This document shows, in pieces, positions 27,023-35,965 of a stretch of 64,000 bases of DNA. A program made the translations under genes and the position numbers. Within the stretch, counting starts at the first letter, position 1, and each line of letters begins with the position of its first letter. Location: NCBI GenBank assembly GCA_965261775.1, contig OZ253477.1, forward strand, positions 1,736,001 to 1,800,000, written 5' to 3'. The notes beneath the pieces are model-generated. The model was given only the letters and a program-made list of their open reading frames with translations, was not told the origin of the DNA and searched no databases. Source of the DNA: G965261775 sp965261775. GTDB taxonomy: Bacteria > Pseudomonadota > Gammaproteobacteria > Eutrophobiales > Eutrophobiaceae.

Positions 27023-27799
27023 ATGACGAGGATAATTACGCTTAATGTTAATGGCATACGCTCGGCGTATAAAAAAGGTTTTTTTGACTGGCTAACGCAA
27101 CAAAAGGCGGATATTGTATGCCTGCAGGAAACCAAAGCGCAGGTTGGTCAACTGCATGATGGAATCCTTAAGCCTGCCGGTTTCCATGTCTGTTTCAATG
27201 ATGCTTTGAAGAAAGGCTATAGTGGTGTCGCCATCTACAGCAGGAAAAAACCCAGCAGTACCGTCCGTGAACTGGGCTGGCCGGAGGCGGATGACGAAGG
27301 CCGTTATCTGCAAATTGATTTTACTGGTTTGAGCGTTGTTTCTCTGTACCTGCCGTCTGGTTCTTCCGGCAAAGAACGACAGGCGATCAAATTTGATTTT
27401 CTCGATCGTTTTATGCCTTTGTTAGAAAAAATGCGTCGGCGACGGCGGCAATATATTATTTGCGGCGACTGGAATATTGCACATAAAAAGATCGATATCA
27501 AAAACTGGAGAGGAAACCTGAAAAACTCCGGTTTTTTACCAGAAGAACGTGTCTGGATGGACAGGCTGTTCGGCACTGTGGGGATGGTGGATGCCTTTCG
27601 GGTATTGAACCCGAAGGCGGATCAATATACTTGGTGGTCTAATCGCGGTCAGGCCCGCGCCAAAAATGTCGGCTGGCGCATAGATTATCAGGTCGTTACT
27701 CCGGGGTTGAAGGACAAAATCAAATCCGTCACTATCTATAAGGAGCAATGGTTTTCTGACCACGCGCCTTTGATTATGGACTACGACCTGGAAATTTAA
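27023..27799 (+). CDS. xth: Exodeoxyribonuclease III
   Basis: AP endonuclease and 3'-5' exonuclease of base-excision repair. The 258 residues contain the full endonuclease/exonuclease/phosphatase set: LNVNGIRSAYKKGF, VCLQETKAQ, the Asn/Asp of CGDWNIAH, YTWWSNRGQARAKNVGWRID and the C-terminal SDHAPLIMDY. It is convergent with yggT with only 13 bases between stops. Confidence 0.95.
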   Translation: MTRIITLNVNGIRSAYKKGFFDWLTQQKADIVCLQETKAQVGQLHDGILKPAGFHVCFNDALKKGYSGVAIYSRKKPSSTVRELGWPEADDEGRYLQIDFTGLSVVSLYLPSGSSGKERQAIKFDFLDRFMPLLEKMRRRRRQYIICGDWNIAHKKIDIKNWRGNLKNSGFLPEERVWMDRLFGTVGMVDAFRVLNPKADQYTWWSNRGQARAKNVGWRIDYQVVTPGLKDKIKSVTIYKEQWFSDHAPLIMDYDLEI

Positions 27800-27812
27800 T
27801 TTTCAGATTAAT

Positions 27813-28391
27813 TCAGAATAAGTGGCGGCCCAGTTCCAGCAGGGGTGCCACCAGCATGATCATCATCAGGTTTAATATCACGATAACGACAAGTGGCGAC
27901 CAGTCGAGACCACCTGTGGGCGGGATCAGATTCCTCGCCAGTTTTAACAGTGGTTCGCTTAACTGATGCATGATGATCGTGCCCGGATTGTATGTTGTCG
28001 GGCTGATCCAACTGATGATGATTTGTATGAGGATGATAAAAATATAGATATAAATGGCGGTTTTCAGGATATAGGCGATGATAAGCACGGTTAGACTTGC
28101 TGCCCCCGGCACATGACCTGTGCTGATCAGCGTGGTCAGCATGATTTCAATTCCTTGGACGGACATCAGCAACAAGATGGACGCGCAGTCAATTCTCTTA
28201 TAGCCCGGAATAACCCGCCGCAACGGTATTAAAGGTGGGTTGGTGATTCTGATAATCAACTGTGACAGGGGGTTGTAAAAATCCGCCCTGACGCAGGTCA
28301 GCATAAAGCGCAGCAGGACAACGATACCATAAAGGCCGAAAGTCACTTCAATAAGAAAAATACCCGCCTGACCGAGATAATTGCCAGTCAT
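27813..28391 (-). CDS. YggT family inner-membrane protein
   Basis: 192 residues forming two YGGT repeats, each with a pair of hydrophobic helices and the conserved P-L region (FYNPLSQLIIRITNPPLIPLRR in the first, MHQLSEPLLKLARNLIPP in the second). The function is uncertain; homologues have been linked to membrane or osmotic homeostasis. It follows proC by two bases, so it is cotranscribed. Confidence 0.93.
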   Translation of the reverse strand: MTGNYLGQAGIFLIEVTFGLYGIVVLLRFMLTCVRADFYNPLSQLIIRITNPPLIPLRRVIPGYKRIDCASILLLMSVQGIEIMLTTLISTGHVPGAASLTVLIIAYILKTAIYIYIFIILIQIIISWISPTTYNPGTIIMHQLSEPLLKLARNLIPPTGGLDWSPLVVIVILNLMMIMLVAPLLELGRHLF

Positions 28392-28393
28392 GT

Positions 28394-29218
28394 TTATTCC
28401 TCAAATTCTGCGGAAAGCGCTTGCGCTTGTTGTGTTGCTGCCTTGATAGCCTCTTGCACGATGGTTCCCAGATTTTTTCGTGTAAATACTTCTAACGCCT
28501 GCTCGGTGGCACCTCCGGGTGATGTTACCTGTTTTCGCAGTGTTGCCGGGTCGGCACTGGACAAAAGTGCCATCTTTGCGCTACCCACGGCCGTTTCCAA
28601 GATTAACAGCCGTGCTTGCTCTTTATTCAATCCCATATCTTCCGCTGCCTTTTCCATACATTCCATCAGATAAAAAAAGTAGGCTGGACCACAACCGGAC
28701 AGTGCTGTCACACAATCCATTTGTGTCTCATCGTTTAACCAGATGGTGCTGCCTACCGAGCGTATTAGAGTTTCCGCGCAATTTTTTTGTATCTCCGTAA
28801 CATGCTCATTAGCGAGGAGGGCAGATACTCCCGCCTGTATCAGCGCGGGCGTGTTTGGCATCACCCGTAAAATGGCTGCTGGATGCCCAAGCCAGCGTGC
28901 AATCGAATCCAGTTTTATTCCTGCCGCGATGGAGATGATTAACTTCTCCGTATCTCTCAGCGCAGGGGCGACCTCTGTGACGACGCCGTGCATAACCTGG
29001 GGTTTTACTGCCAGCACAATGATATCTGCCCCTGCGGCAACAGTTTGGTTATCGGCATCGGTGTGGAGCCCGAATTGTTCGGACAATATCCGCCGTTGTT
29101 CTGGATCGGGGTCTGATGCCGCAAGGTGGTCGGTCGGCATGCCGTTTGCGACCAATCCGCCGATCAGGTTTCGGCCCATATTGCCACAACCGATAAAGGC
29201 AATATTAGTGTTTTCCAT
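28394..29218 (-). CDS. proC: Pyrroline-5-carboxylate reductase
   Basis: Final step of proline synthesis, NAD(P)H-dependent. The 274 residues begin with a Rossmann GCGNMGRNLIGGL and include VLAVKPQVM, RVMPNTPALIQAGVSAL and the C-terminal helix signature SGCGPAYFFYLMECM...TSPGGATEQAL. The gene is intact, although the upstream partner yggS is broken. Its start overlaps the yggS remnant by 14 bases. Confidence 0.95.
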   Translation of the reverse strand: MENTNIAFIGCGNMGRNLIGGLVANGMPTDHLAASDPDPEQRRILSEQFGLHTDADNQTVAAGADIIVLAVKPQVMHGVVTEVAPALRDTEKLIISIAAGIKLDSIARWLGHPAAILRVMPNTPALIQAGVSALLANEHVTEIQKNCAETLIRSVGSTIWLNDETQMDCVTALSGCGPAYFFYLMECMEKAAEDMGLNKEQARLLILETAVGSAKMALLSSADPATLRKQVTSPGGATEQALEVFTRKNLGTIVQEAIKAATQQAQALSAEFEE

Positions 29219-29702
29219 AGCAATGAGCTGGCGTCAAATGGTTGTAGAGGTCGGTCGAGAGGAACAGTAAATGACCAAAGGTCTCGCACGTAATCAGTGG
29301 GGTGTCCAGTTCAAGACAGATTCGGGTACGCGATCGCAGACATTCTCGTAATGCAACGAACAGCTTACGCTGCGTTGCCAGTGAAACATTTGGTGCAGAT
29401 AGCGTCATCACGCCCCACCCTCGAAATATTTTCGAAAATTTCAACGCTTTAATGAAGCCGGAGGTGTTATTGGTAGCGATATCAGGTTTACTCGCTTCGC
29501 CGCTGATGTTGACATGGAGGCAGGCATTCAGAACGGACTTTTTTTTTGGTCTCAAGCCATTCAGATGCCTGATTGTTTTGAACCTGTCAACAGTATACAC
29601 CCAGTCGAAGTCGCTGGCGATTTGTCCGGTTTTATTGGTTTGGATTGAACCGACGGAATGCCGGACCAGCGTTGAATTACTGATGCACGTTATTTTTTTC
29701 AT
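29205..29702 (-). pseudogene. yggS: Remnant of yggS (PLP homeostasis protein)
   Basis: An open frame of 165 codons whose centre is plainly YggS: SIQTNKTGQIASDFDWVYTV, then LHVNISGEASK and RGWGVMTLSAP. The first 80 or so residues of the family, including the lysine that binds pyridoxal phosphate, are missing; the expected N-terminus is not visible upstream. The C-terminal SMGMSxDxEAAI...VRIG block is replaced by unrelated text. Only about half of the roughly 230-residue protein is recognisable, so a functional PLP-binding protein is very unlikely. The position (yggS-proC-yggT, divergent from pilT) is the expected one. Confidence 0.85.
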
Positions 29703-30103
29703 TGCTTCCAGGCAGTAATTTTCGCCAAAATGTTTCTACCTTCAAATGTATATCGTGGCCATTATTTTTTTCGAGCTATGATTTTTATTGATTAAAGATG
29801 CACAGAGTTGTCTAAACGGTTATAGTCTTCTTCTGGAATTTTTAATGCGAACTCTAATTTTAGTCAGGTTAACCGTTTGTTTCATATAAGAGATGGTGGT
29901 CTGTGATTTGAATATTGGACTGAAATATTTCAATGAATGATCGTTACTTGAATTTTATAAAGATAACCATATCTTCAAGCCTATTTTTATAGGGTATTAT
30001 AAAGTAAAATTCAAAATTGATCGAAAATATTTTTCGATAATACGCGCTTATTATAACGCGATTAAGTATCATTCATCTATTGTATTACCTATAGGAGGTA
30101 TAA
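29703..30103. other. A/T-rich spacer upstream of pilT
   Basis: No gene seen. It should have held the 5' third of yggS, which is no longer recognisable. The right end carries the pilT leader with an inverted repeat and a strong ribosome-binding site. Confidence 0.5.
30020..30038. promoter_or_regulatory. Perfect inverted repeat upstream of pilT
   Basis: ATCGAAAA, a TAT centre, then TTTTCGAT, followed by a second GC-poor dyad with ACGCG arms (about 30042-30060). It lies 65 bases before the pilT ATG, where an operator could lie; the A/T-rich run around 30047-30055 could be a -10 region. The regulator is unknown, and a chance palindrome in A/T-rich DNA is possible. Confidence 0.3.
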
Positions 30104-31138
30104 ATGGATATTAGCGAACTTTTGGCTTTTGGTATTAAAAAAGGTTGTTCCGACGTGCATTTATCATCGGGTTTACCTCCGATGATACGTGTTGATGGTG
30201 ACATACGTCGTCTCGATGCTGAGCCTCTGGAGCATAAAGATGTCCATGAGATGGTGTATGACATTATGAACGACAAGCAGAGGAAGGATTATGAGGAATT
30301 TCTGGAATGCGATTTTTCCTTTGAAATTCCCAACTTGTCCCGTTTTCGTGTAAATGCCTTTAATCAAAACCGCGGAGCAGGAGCTGCGTTTCGCGTCGTC
30401 CCTTCCGAGGTTCTGTCGCTTGAAGCGTTGGGGACCCCCAAGATATTTGAGCAAATTGCCGGTTATCCGCGAGGAGTGGTGTTGGTTACCGGGCCTACCG
30501 GTACGGGTAAGTCAACAACACTGGCCGCCATGGTGAACCATAAGAACCAGCATGAACACTCGCATATCTTGACGATTGAAGATCCGATCGAATTTGTGCA
30601 TAAAAGCGAAAAATGTCTTATCAATCAGCGTGAAGTCCATCAGGATACGCTTGGTTTTAGTGAAGCATTACGCTCGGCAATGCGTGAAGATCCGGATGTG
30701 ATCATGGTCGGTGAACTGCGTGATCTGGAAACCATACGCCTGGCATTAACAGCGGCAGAGACCGGCCATCTGGTGTTTGCAACCGTGCATACCTCTTCGG
30801 CTGCTTCCACTATTGACCGGATAGTTGACGTATTTCCGGCCGCGGAAAAGAGTATGGTGCGTACGATGTTGTCCGAGTCATTGAGGGCAGTTATCTCACA
30901 GGTATTGTTGAAGAAAAAGAGCGGTGGTCGTGTGGCAGCATATGAAATCATGATTGTTACCCCCGCCATTCGTAATCTGATTCGTGAAAATAAAGCTGCA
31001 CAGATGTTCTCGGCGATACAAACGGGACAGCAGTTTGGTATGCAGACACTTGACCAGCATCTGCAAAAATTGGTACAGCAAAATATCGTTGCCCGTCAGG
31101 AGGCACTGACCAAAGTGGAAAACAAAGATCATTTCTAG
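30104..31138 (+). CDS. pilT: PilT, type IV pilus retraction ATPase
   Basis: Hexameric ATPase that depolymerises type IV pili. The 344 residues start MDISELLAFGIKKGCSDVHL and contain Walker A GPTGTGKST (130-138), Asp-box residues (TIEDPIEFVH), Walker B DVIMVGELRD and the His box (GHLVFATVHTSSA). The C-terminus QTLDQHLQKLV is typical. An excellent AGGAGGT (30093-30099) precedes the ATG. First of three tandem PilT-family genes. Confidence 0.95.
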   Translation: MDISELLAFGIKKGCSDVHLSSGLPPMIRVDGDIRRLDAEPLEHKDVHEMVYDIMNDKQRKDYEEFLECDFSFEIPNLSRFRVNAFNQNRGAGAAFRVVPSEVLSLEALGTPKIFEQIAGYPRGVVLVTGPTGTGKSTTLAAMVNHKNQHEHSHILTIEDPIEFVHKSEKCLINQREVHQDTLGFSEALRSAMREDPDVIMVGELRDLETIRLALTAAETGHLVFATVHTSSAASTIDRIVDVFPAAEKSMVRTMLSESLRAVISQVLLKKKSGGRVAAYEIMIVTPAIRNLIRENKAAQMFSAIQTGQQFGMQTLDQHLQKLVQQNIVARQEALTKVENKDHF

Positions 31139-31215
31139 CGGTTCTTGAAGATAAAATCTAATAAAACTCAGGAACTGTTCCTGAAAATATATTGGCTTCT
31201 TAAAAGAGAATAGAT

Positions 31216-32397
31216 ATGGAAAGAGAAACGGCTATTAGAACAATGCGCGAGCTTCTCAAGCTGATGGTCGATAAAGGCGGATCGGATTTATTTATTACGG
31301 TCGGTTTTCCGCCAGCTATTAAATTTCACGGCAAGGTGGAACCGGTTTCTAAAACCAAACTCAAACCGGAAAATACAGAGGCGCTGGTGTATGTAGTTAT
31401 GAATGACAAGCAATTAAAGGAGTATGAAGCCACCAAGGAATGTAATTTCGCTGTTTCGCCTTTTGGTATTGGCCGTTTTCGCGCCAATGCATTTATTCAG
31501 CAGGGTTACTGTGGTTTGGTTATGCGCGTGATCGAAACAGAAGTACCGGAGATTGATAAATTAAGGTTGCCCCCAGTATTAAAGGATGTGGTCATGGCCA
31601 AGACAGGTTTAATTATTATGGCGGGTGGCACCGGTTCTGGTAAATCAACCTCGCTGGCGGCTATGATCAACCATCGTAATCAGAATAGCTGTGAACATAT
31701 TATTACCATAGAGGACCCCATTGAATATGTTCACAAGCATAAGAACTCAATTGTAACACAGCGTGAGGTGGGCGTGGATACTGACGACTGGGGAATCGCG
31801 CTTAAGAATGCATTACGACAGGCCCCTGACGTCATTCTAATTGGTGAGATTCGAGACCGGAGAACGATGGAATTTGGTCTTGCCTTTGCGGAAACGGGGC
31901 AGTTGGCAATGGCGACCTTGCATGCTAATAACTCCAATCAGGCACTTGATCGCATTGTTAACTTTTTTCCGGAAGAACGAAGGGAACAGCTATTGATGGA
32001 TATATCATTGAACCTGAGAGCCGTTATCTCCCAACGGTTGTTAAAGAAAAAAAATGGAGAAGGTCAGGTGGTCGCTGTTGAAGTTATGTTGAATTCGCCG
32101 CTTATCGCCGACTTGATCCTGAAAGGTGAGGTACATGAAATTAAATCTGTCATGTTCAAATCTGATCGTCTAGGCATGCAGACTTTCGATCAGTCTTTAT
32201 TTGAACTGTACGAGTCTGACCAGATCAGTTACGAGGATGCTGTACGTACAGCCGACTCAATGAACGAATTACGCTTGAGAATTAAATTGGAAAGCAAAAA
32301 AGAGGTAAGAAAGGGGATAAATGATGTAGACCATCTCAGCCTAGAACGAACGCACCACGACAAAAATGACGATAAAAATCAGCCAAGAACCCCTTAG
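31216..32397 (+). CDS. pilU: PilU, PilT-dependent retraction ATPase
   Basis: PilT paralogue, 393 residues. Family work shows PilU assists PilT in forceful retraction and usually cannot act alone. Walker A GGTGSGKST (137-145), TIEDPIEYVHKH, Walker B DVILIGEIRD and the His box ATLHANNSNQALDR are intact. The C-terminal tail, beyond about residue 350, is long and charged (KKEVRKGINDVDHLSLERTH). It lies 77 bases after pilT; the next ATPase follows 16 bases after its stop. Confidence 0.92.
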   Translation: MERETAIRTMRELLKLMVDKGGSDLFITVGFPPAIKFHGKVEPVSKTKLKPENTEALVYVVMNDKQLKEYEATKECNFAVSPFGIGRFRANAFIQQGYCGLVMRVIETEVPEIDKLRLPPVLKDVVMAKTGLIIMAGGTGSGKSTSLAAMINHRNQNSCEHIITIEDPIEYVHKHKNSIVTQREVGVDTDDWGIALKNALRQAPDVILIGEIRDRRTMEFGLAFAETGQLAMATLHANNSNQALDRIVNFFPEERREQLLMDISLNLRAVISQRLLKKKNGEGQVVAVEVMLNSPLIADLILKGEVHEIKSVMFKSDRLGMQTFDQSLFELYESDQISYEDAVRTADSMNELRLRIKLESKKEVRKGINDVDHLSLERTHHDKNDDKNQPRTP

Positions 32398-32413
32398 TTT
32401 TACAGGAAAATCC

Positions 32414-33481
32414 ATGAATATAGAGCCTTATCTTAAATTAATGATTGAAGAAAATGCCTCCGATATTTTTTTTACGGTAAATGCGGATGTTAAAATCAAA
32501 ACAGAAGGCGAGATCAGGTCTGTCGGTAAAACAGTTTTAACTAGTGAATTGATAGAGAAAATTGCTGACAGCATCATGGATGAATACCACAAAGAACGAT
32601 TTAGTAAAGATTTGCAGTGTGATTTTAGCATCAGTTTTTTTGATAGTCTTTCTTCTTCTGCCCGTTTCCGGGCTAATGTATTTCGCCAGCGTGGTGATAT
32701 TTGCATCGTAATACGTTTTATCCCGGGCAAGATTCCAACGTTTCAAGAATTGGGACTCCCGGAAATTTTAGCCGAATTGATCATGAAAAGGCGCGGTCTT
32801 CTGCTCATAGTGGGTGGAACGAGTTCGGGTAAATCGACAACGATGGCAGCCATGGTTAATCACCGTAATCAAAGCATGGCGGGTCATATACTGACCATAG
32901 AAGACCCGATAGAATTTAGTCATCCTAACCTTAAATCCATAGTTAGTCAGCGTGAAGTGGGTGTAGACACAAAGTCATACCCCGATGCATTGAAGTCAGC
33001 AATGCGTGAGGCCCCGGATGTCGTTCTCGTTGGCGAGATTCGTGATCGTGAAACGATGGAGGCAGCTCTTGAATTAGCCAATACGGGCCATCTGGTCATC
33101 GCTACTATGCATGCGGTTAATGCTGACCAAGCGATAGACCGCGTGATTAATTTGTTTCCACAGGAGCTCCATAAACGGGTATTCACGGATTTATCGTTAA
33201 GCGTACATGCGATCATATCACAGCGTCTGGTTCTGAATGTGGATAATGGGCGTTGTGCGGCATTCGAAATTCTGATTAAGACCCCCTACATTGCCGAACT
33301 GATACTGAAAGGAGATGTTGGTAAAATCAAGACCGCTATGAGTGAAAGCGGTCAATACGGGATGCAAACGTTTGATGCAGCCTTGCTGAACTTATACAGA
33401 GAAGGTCGTATTGTACTTGAAGAAGCATTAAGCAATGCCGATTCAAGGTCTGACCTTGAGTCCAAGATCAATTTCAGCTAG
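32414..33481 (+). CDS. Third PilT/PilU-type ATPase
   Basis: 355 residues from the ATG at 32414 (MNIEPYLKLMIEENASDIFF), chosen because a GGAAA ribosome-binding site precedes it and it avoids overlap with pilU; an earlier in-frame ATG at 32366 would overlap. Walker A GGTSSGKST (134-142), TIEDPIEFSHP, Walker B DVVLVGEIRD and the His box ATMHAVNADQAIDR are all intact. It aligns better with PilU than PilT (GGT Walker start, MKRRGLLLIV). It may be a second PilU with a specialised role, or a recent duplicate. Confidence 0.88.
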   Translation: MNIEPYLKLMIEENASDIFFTVNADVKIKTEGEIRSVGKTVLTSELIEKIADSIMDEYHKERFSKDLQCDFSISFFDSLSSSARFRANVFRQRGDICIVIRFIPGKIPTFQELGLPEILAELIMKRRGLLLIVGGTSSGKSTTMAAMVNHRNQSMAGHILTIEDPIEFSHPNLKSIVSQREVGVDTKSYPDALKSAMREAPDVVLVGEIRDRETMEAALELANTGHLVIATMHAVNADQAIDRVINLFPQELHKRVFTDLSLSVHAIISQRLVLNVDNGRCAAFEILIKTPYIAELILKGDVGKIKTAMSESGQYGMQTFDAALLNLYREGRIVLEEALSNADSRSDLESKINFS

Positions 33482-33518
33482 CTCGCATTTTTTCAGATTA
33501 CAAAGAGGTGTATCGTTT

Positions 33519-34664
33519 ATGCGGGCTTTCAGTTCCAAGAGGCGATTCGTCTGTTGTGCGATGCTTGGTTTGGGTGGGATGGCGTTTTCCCCGTTTATGC
33601 GGGCGGGGAATTCAATATCTGGTAAATTGCTGCTCCGCGAGACGCAGTTTGATGTGACACTGGGTATTGAAATCCCCGCTGGCAGTTCTATTCGCCAAGT
33701 GGCGCAGTCAAATCAGCCGGTGATCAGAAACCAGCCTTTTCTCTGGCACGGTGCTCCAGATGGCGGTGCCTGTTTTGCGACCAAAGATAATGGCTGGATA
33801 TATGTTTCCAACAGCGAAATGCGTGATGACGAAGGTGGTGTCAGCGCTATACGGTTTAACAGCCGGGCTGAAATTATTGCCGCTTACCCAATCCTCAGGA
33901 ATACATCCCTTAATTGCGCCGGGGGTCGGACGCCGTGGCAGACTTGGTTATCCTGCGAGGAAAACGGAGATGATGGACAGGTCTATGAGTGTGACCCTTT
34001 TGGCGAACAGCACGCTGTCGTGCGTCCGGCAATGGGTTCATTTAACCATGAGGCAGCGACAGTTGATCCGACCACGGGTGACGTTTACATGACCGAAGAT
34101 GTCAAAGACGGTTGCCTTTACCGCTTCAGACCGACGGTACAGGGTGACTTATCTTCAGGGATTCTGGAAGTAGCCATAAACGGCAAAAACGTGTTAATGT
34201 GGAAGCAAATTGGAGACCCGTCAGGCAAAAGAGGTCCGTTGCGTTATCAGTTTGATGAGGCGGCCAGATTCAAGGGCGGGGAAGGTATCGTCTATTATGA
34301 CGGACAGGTTTTCTTCACGACCAAGAGGGATAATACCGTGTGGCGATACGATACGCACAGGGGTTCAATAGGCGCGATATACAAGGGAAGCGATTACCAA
34401 AATCCCTTGCTGACGGGGCTGGATAATATTGAAGTTTCCCACTCGGGTGAATTGATCATCGCCGAGGATGGCGGTAATATGCAGATCGTCGCTTTGGATC
34501 ATGATTATCATCCCCATGCGCTGGTTACGGTATACGGGCAGGACAGATCGGAAATAACGGGCCCCGCCTTTTCGCCAGATGGCCGACGGCTGTACTTTTC
34601 TTCACAACGAGGAAAAACAGGCAGAAGCAGGGATGGTATCAGTTACGAATTGACAATGCCCTGA
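33519..34664 (+). CDS. PhoX/DUF839 family secreted protein
   Basis: Beta-propeller protein of the PhoX-like (DUF839) family; characterised PhoX enzymes are calcium/iron alkaline phosphatases, but many DUF839 members are uncharacterised. The ATG at 33519 follows GAGGTG and gives an N-terminus with a twin-arginine run (SSKRRFVCCAMLGLGG), suggesting Tat export. Typical text: SFNHEAATVDPTTGDVYMTEDVKDG and FKGGEGIVYYDGQVFFTTK. The 381 residues are shorter than classical PhoX (over 600), so phosphatase activity is uncertain. Confidence 0.82.
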   Translation: MRAFSSKRRFVCCAMLGLGGMAFSPFMRAGNSISGKLLLRETQFDVTLGIEIPAGSSIRQVAQSNQPVIRNQPFLWHGAPDGGACFATKDNGWIYVSNSEMRDDEGGVSAIRFNSRAEIIAAYPILRNTSLNCAGGRTPWQTWLSCEENGDDGQVYECDPFGEQHAVVRPAMGSFNHEAATVDPTTGDVYMTEDVKDGCLYRFRPTVQGDLSSGILEVAINGKNVLMWKQIGDPSGKRGPLRYQFDEAARFKGGEGIVYYDGQVFFTTKRDNTVWRYDTHRGSIGAIYKGSDYQNPLLTGLDNIEVSHSGELIIAEDGGNMQIVALDHDYHPHALVTVYGQDRSEITGPAFSPDGRRLYFSSQRGKTGRSRDGISYELTMP

Positions 34665-34851
34665 ATTGATGGATGCGGTGGTTCCTGTGCCGCGATTGCA
34701 ATAGCAAAATATATCCGCCGTCGGAATGCGCCGAACACCAAGACAACGATATATTGACAAGGCACATAGGATATTTGTGGATAAAATATTGTCGACCCTC
34801 GTGTGTGAGGGGCTACATGAAAAGGCCATCTGCAGAAATCGCTAAGATAGC

Positions 34852-35038
34852 GGGTATCAACCACGATATCGTCTCAGACATTGAACTTGAACCAAGGTTC
34901 AAGGTGGGTGTCCCGGCCGGTACATCAGGCTTGCCATGAAATGGCCATGCACATCACAATACCGCGTCAAACTCCCGTTTTCGTAACTTATAAGCTCAAG
35001 TTACCATGAGCAGATAACGAATATCACAGAAGATACCC
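34852..35038 (-). ncRNA. ssrS: 6S RNA (ssrS)
   Basis: Regulatory RNA that mimics an open promoter and sequesters sigma-70 RNA polymerase. It lies 35 bases after zapA on the same strand, the exact gammaproteobacterial position. The ends pair: GGGTATC (35038-35032) with GATACCC (34858-34852), then, after a 2x2 internal loop, about ten more pairs (CTGTGATATT with the facing strand, including wobbles). Near the 3' side is the hallmark hairpin CTTGAACC/GGTTCAAG, and a long apical stem starts with CGGTA/TACCG. The resulting length, 187 nt, equals known 6S RNAs (184 nt in E. coli). fau, which follows in E. coli, is not seen in 34665-34851. Confidence 0.8.
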
Positions 35039-35073
35039 AAATTTGTCTTTGCAACAGAATCAATATAAACAGT

Positions 35074-35388
35074 TTATGCGTCAAGCCGTTTCTCTTCGGT
35101 TAACGCACTATCAAGCTTCATATGCAACCGTTTAAGTACCATGTTTATCTCCAAATTATAGTCACTATTTTGTTGTTTGCAAGTCAGAAATTCATCGGTG
35201 ATATTCAGAGCGGTCATTACCGCGATGCGTTCGGAACCTATGACCCCGCTGTTCTTCTTCGTCTCCAGCGTCTTTTTGTTCAGGTAAGCGACAGCGTCAA
35301 GGAGCGGTTTTTTTTCTTCTTCCGTACAGTTAATAAGATAGTCTTTGTCAAGAATAGTTACCTTTACCGGTTGTTTTGCTTTGTTCAT
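35074..35388 (-). CDS. zapA: Cell division protein ZapA
   Basis: Z-ring associated protein that bundles FtsZ filaments. The 104 residues start with PVKVTILDKDYLINCTEEEK, the conserved ZapA head, followed by LLDAVAYLNKK and a C-terminal coiled coil. Its ATG overlaps the end of the upstream TIGR02449 gene by four bases. 6S RNA follows directly, as in E. coli. Confidence 0.94.
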   Translation of the reverse strand: MNKAKQPVKVTILDKDYLINCTEEEKKPLLDAVAYLNKKTLETKKNSGVIGSERIAVMTALNITDEFLTCKQQNSDYNLEINMVLKRLHMKLDSALTEEKRLDA

Positions 35389-35603
35389 GAGCTTTTTTCC
35401 ATTGCATGCAGACGGGTAATCATTGATTCTATACGCATTCTGGCCTGTTCCGTTTTTTTGATCAGAGTAGCGCGTTCATTGATCAAGTTTGTCTGCTGAT
35501 TTCGCAGCGCTTGATTTTCCGATGTCAGTTTCTTAACCCTGCTGACGAGTTCATCAACACGTTTTTCCAGTACACTCAGATCAATATTCGCGTTGTTGTT
35601 CAT
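35385..35603 (-). CDS. TIGR02449 family small coiled-coil protein (ZapB-like)
   Basis: 72 residues, almost entirely a coiled coil (LEKRVDELVSRVKKLTSENQ). The family is encoded just before zapA in many gammaproteobacteria and resembles ZapB in size and character; a role in division-ring structure is plausible but inferred. The four-base overlap with zapA implies translational coupling. Confidence 0.88.
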   Translation of the reverse strand: MNNNANIDLSVLEKRVDELVSRVKKLTSENQALRNQQTNLINERATLIKKTEQARMRIESMITRLHAMEKSS

Positions 35604-35965
35604 GGCGATTTTTCAGAAAGGTTGAAAGTAACAGTGATGAATTTACCTTATTTTCATTGCCGTTTATATGCTGAATATTAGAAAGGCTCGCTTAATAGGT
35701 CAACAGTCTGTCATATTTATTTCGGTTTTAACTTCTTCCCTCCCGACATTTTCGGAGAGACACCCCGGTAAAAAGCCGGCATATACGATGCGTCTCAATA
35801 GGGATATAATCTCCGCTGGTTCAGGGACGAAAGCGAAGGCCATTACACCCCGTTTTTTGTTTATGCAATAGAGAATGAGGCAGTTGAAGATGATTTTCTT
35901 GAAAAATGAATTATATTCACAATACTGGTGTATCGCCGTAACGGTGATCATGGGGGCCGCTCTTG
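35604..35965. other. Spacer of about 360 bases; ygfB expected here but not seen
   Basis: In related genomes ygfB (UPF0149) lies between the zapA group and pepP. None of its motifs appear in any frame. A 67-codon plus frame (35668-35871) has no family match. Divergent promoters for pepP and the zapA operon should be here but cannot be assigned. Confidence 0.45.

Noticed and set aside
34673..34939. Open frame of 88 codons on plus, opposite the zapA operon
   Set aside because: It overlaps the well-supported 6S RNA on the other strand and has no family match or ribosome-binding site.
34852..34940. 6S RNA placed on the plus strand
   Set aside because: The central hairpin is nearly palindromic and fits both strands, but the closing stem with correct length, and the co-orientation with zapA, exist only on the minus strand.
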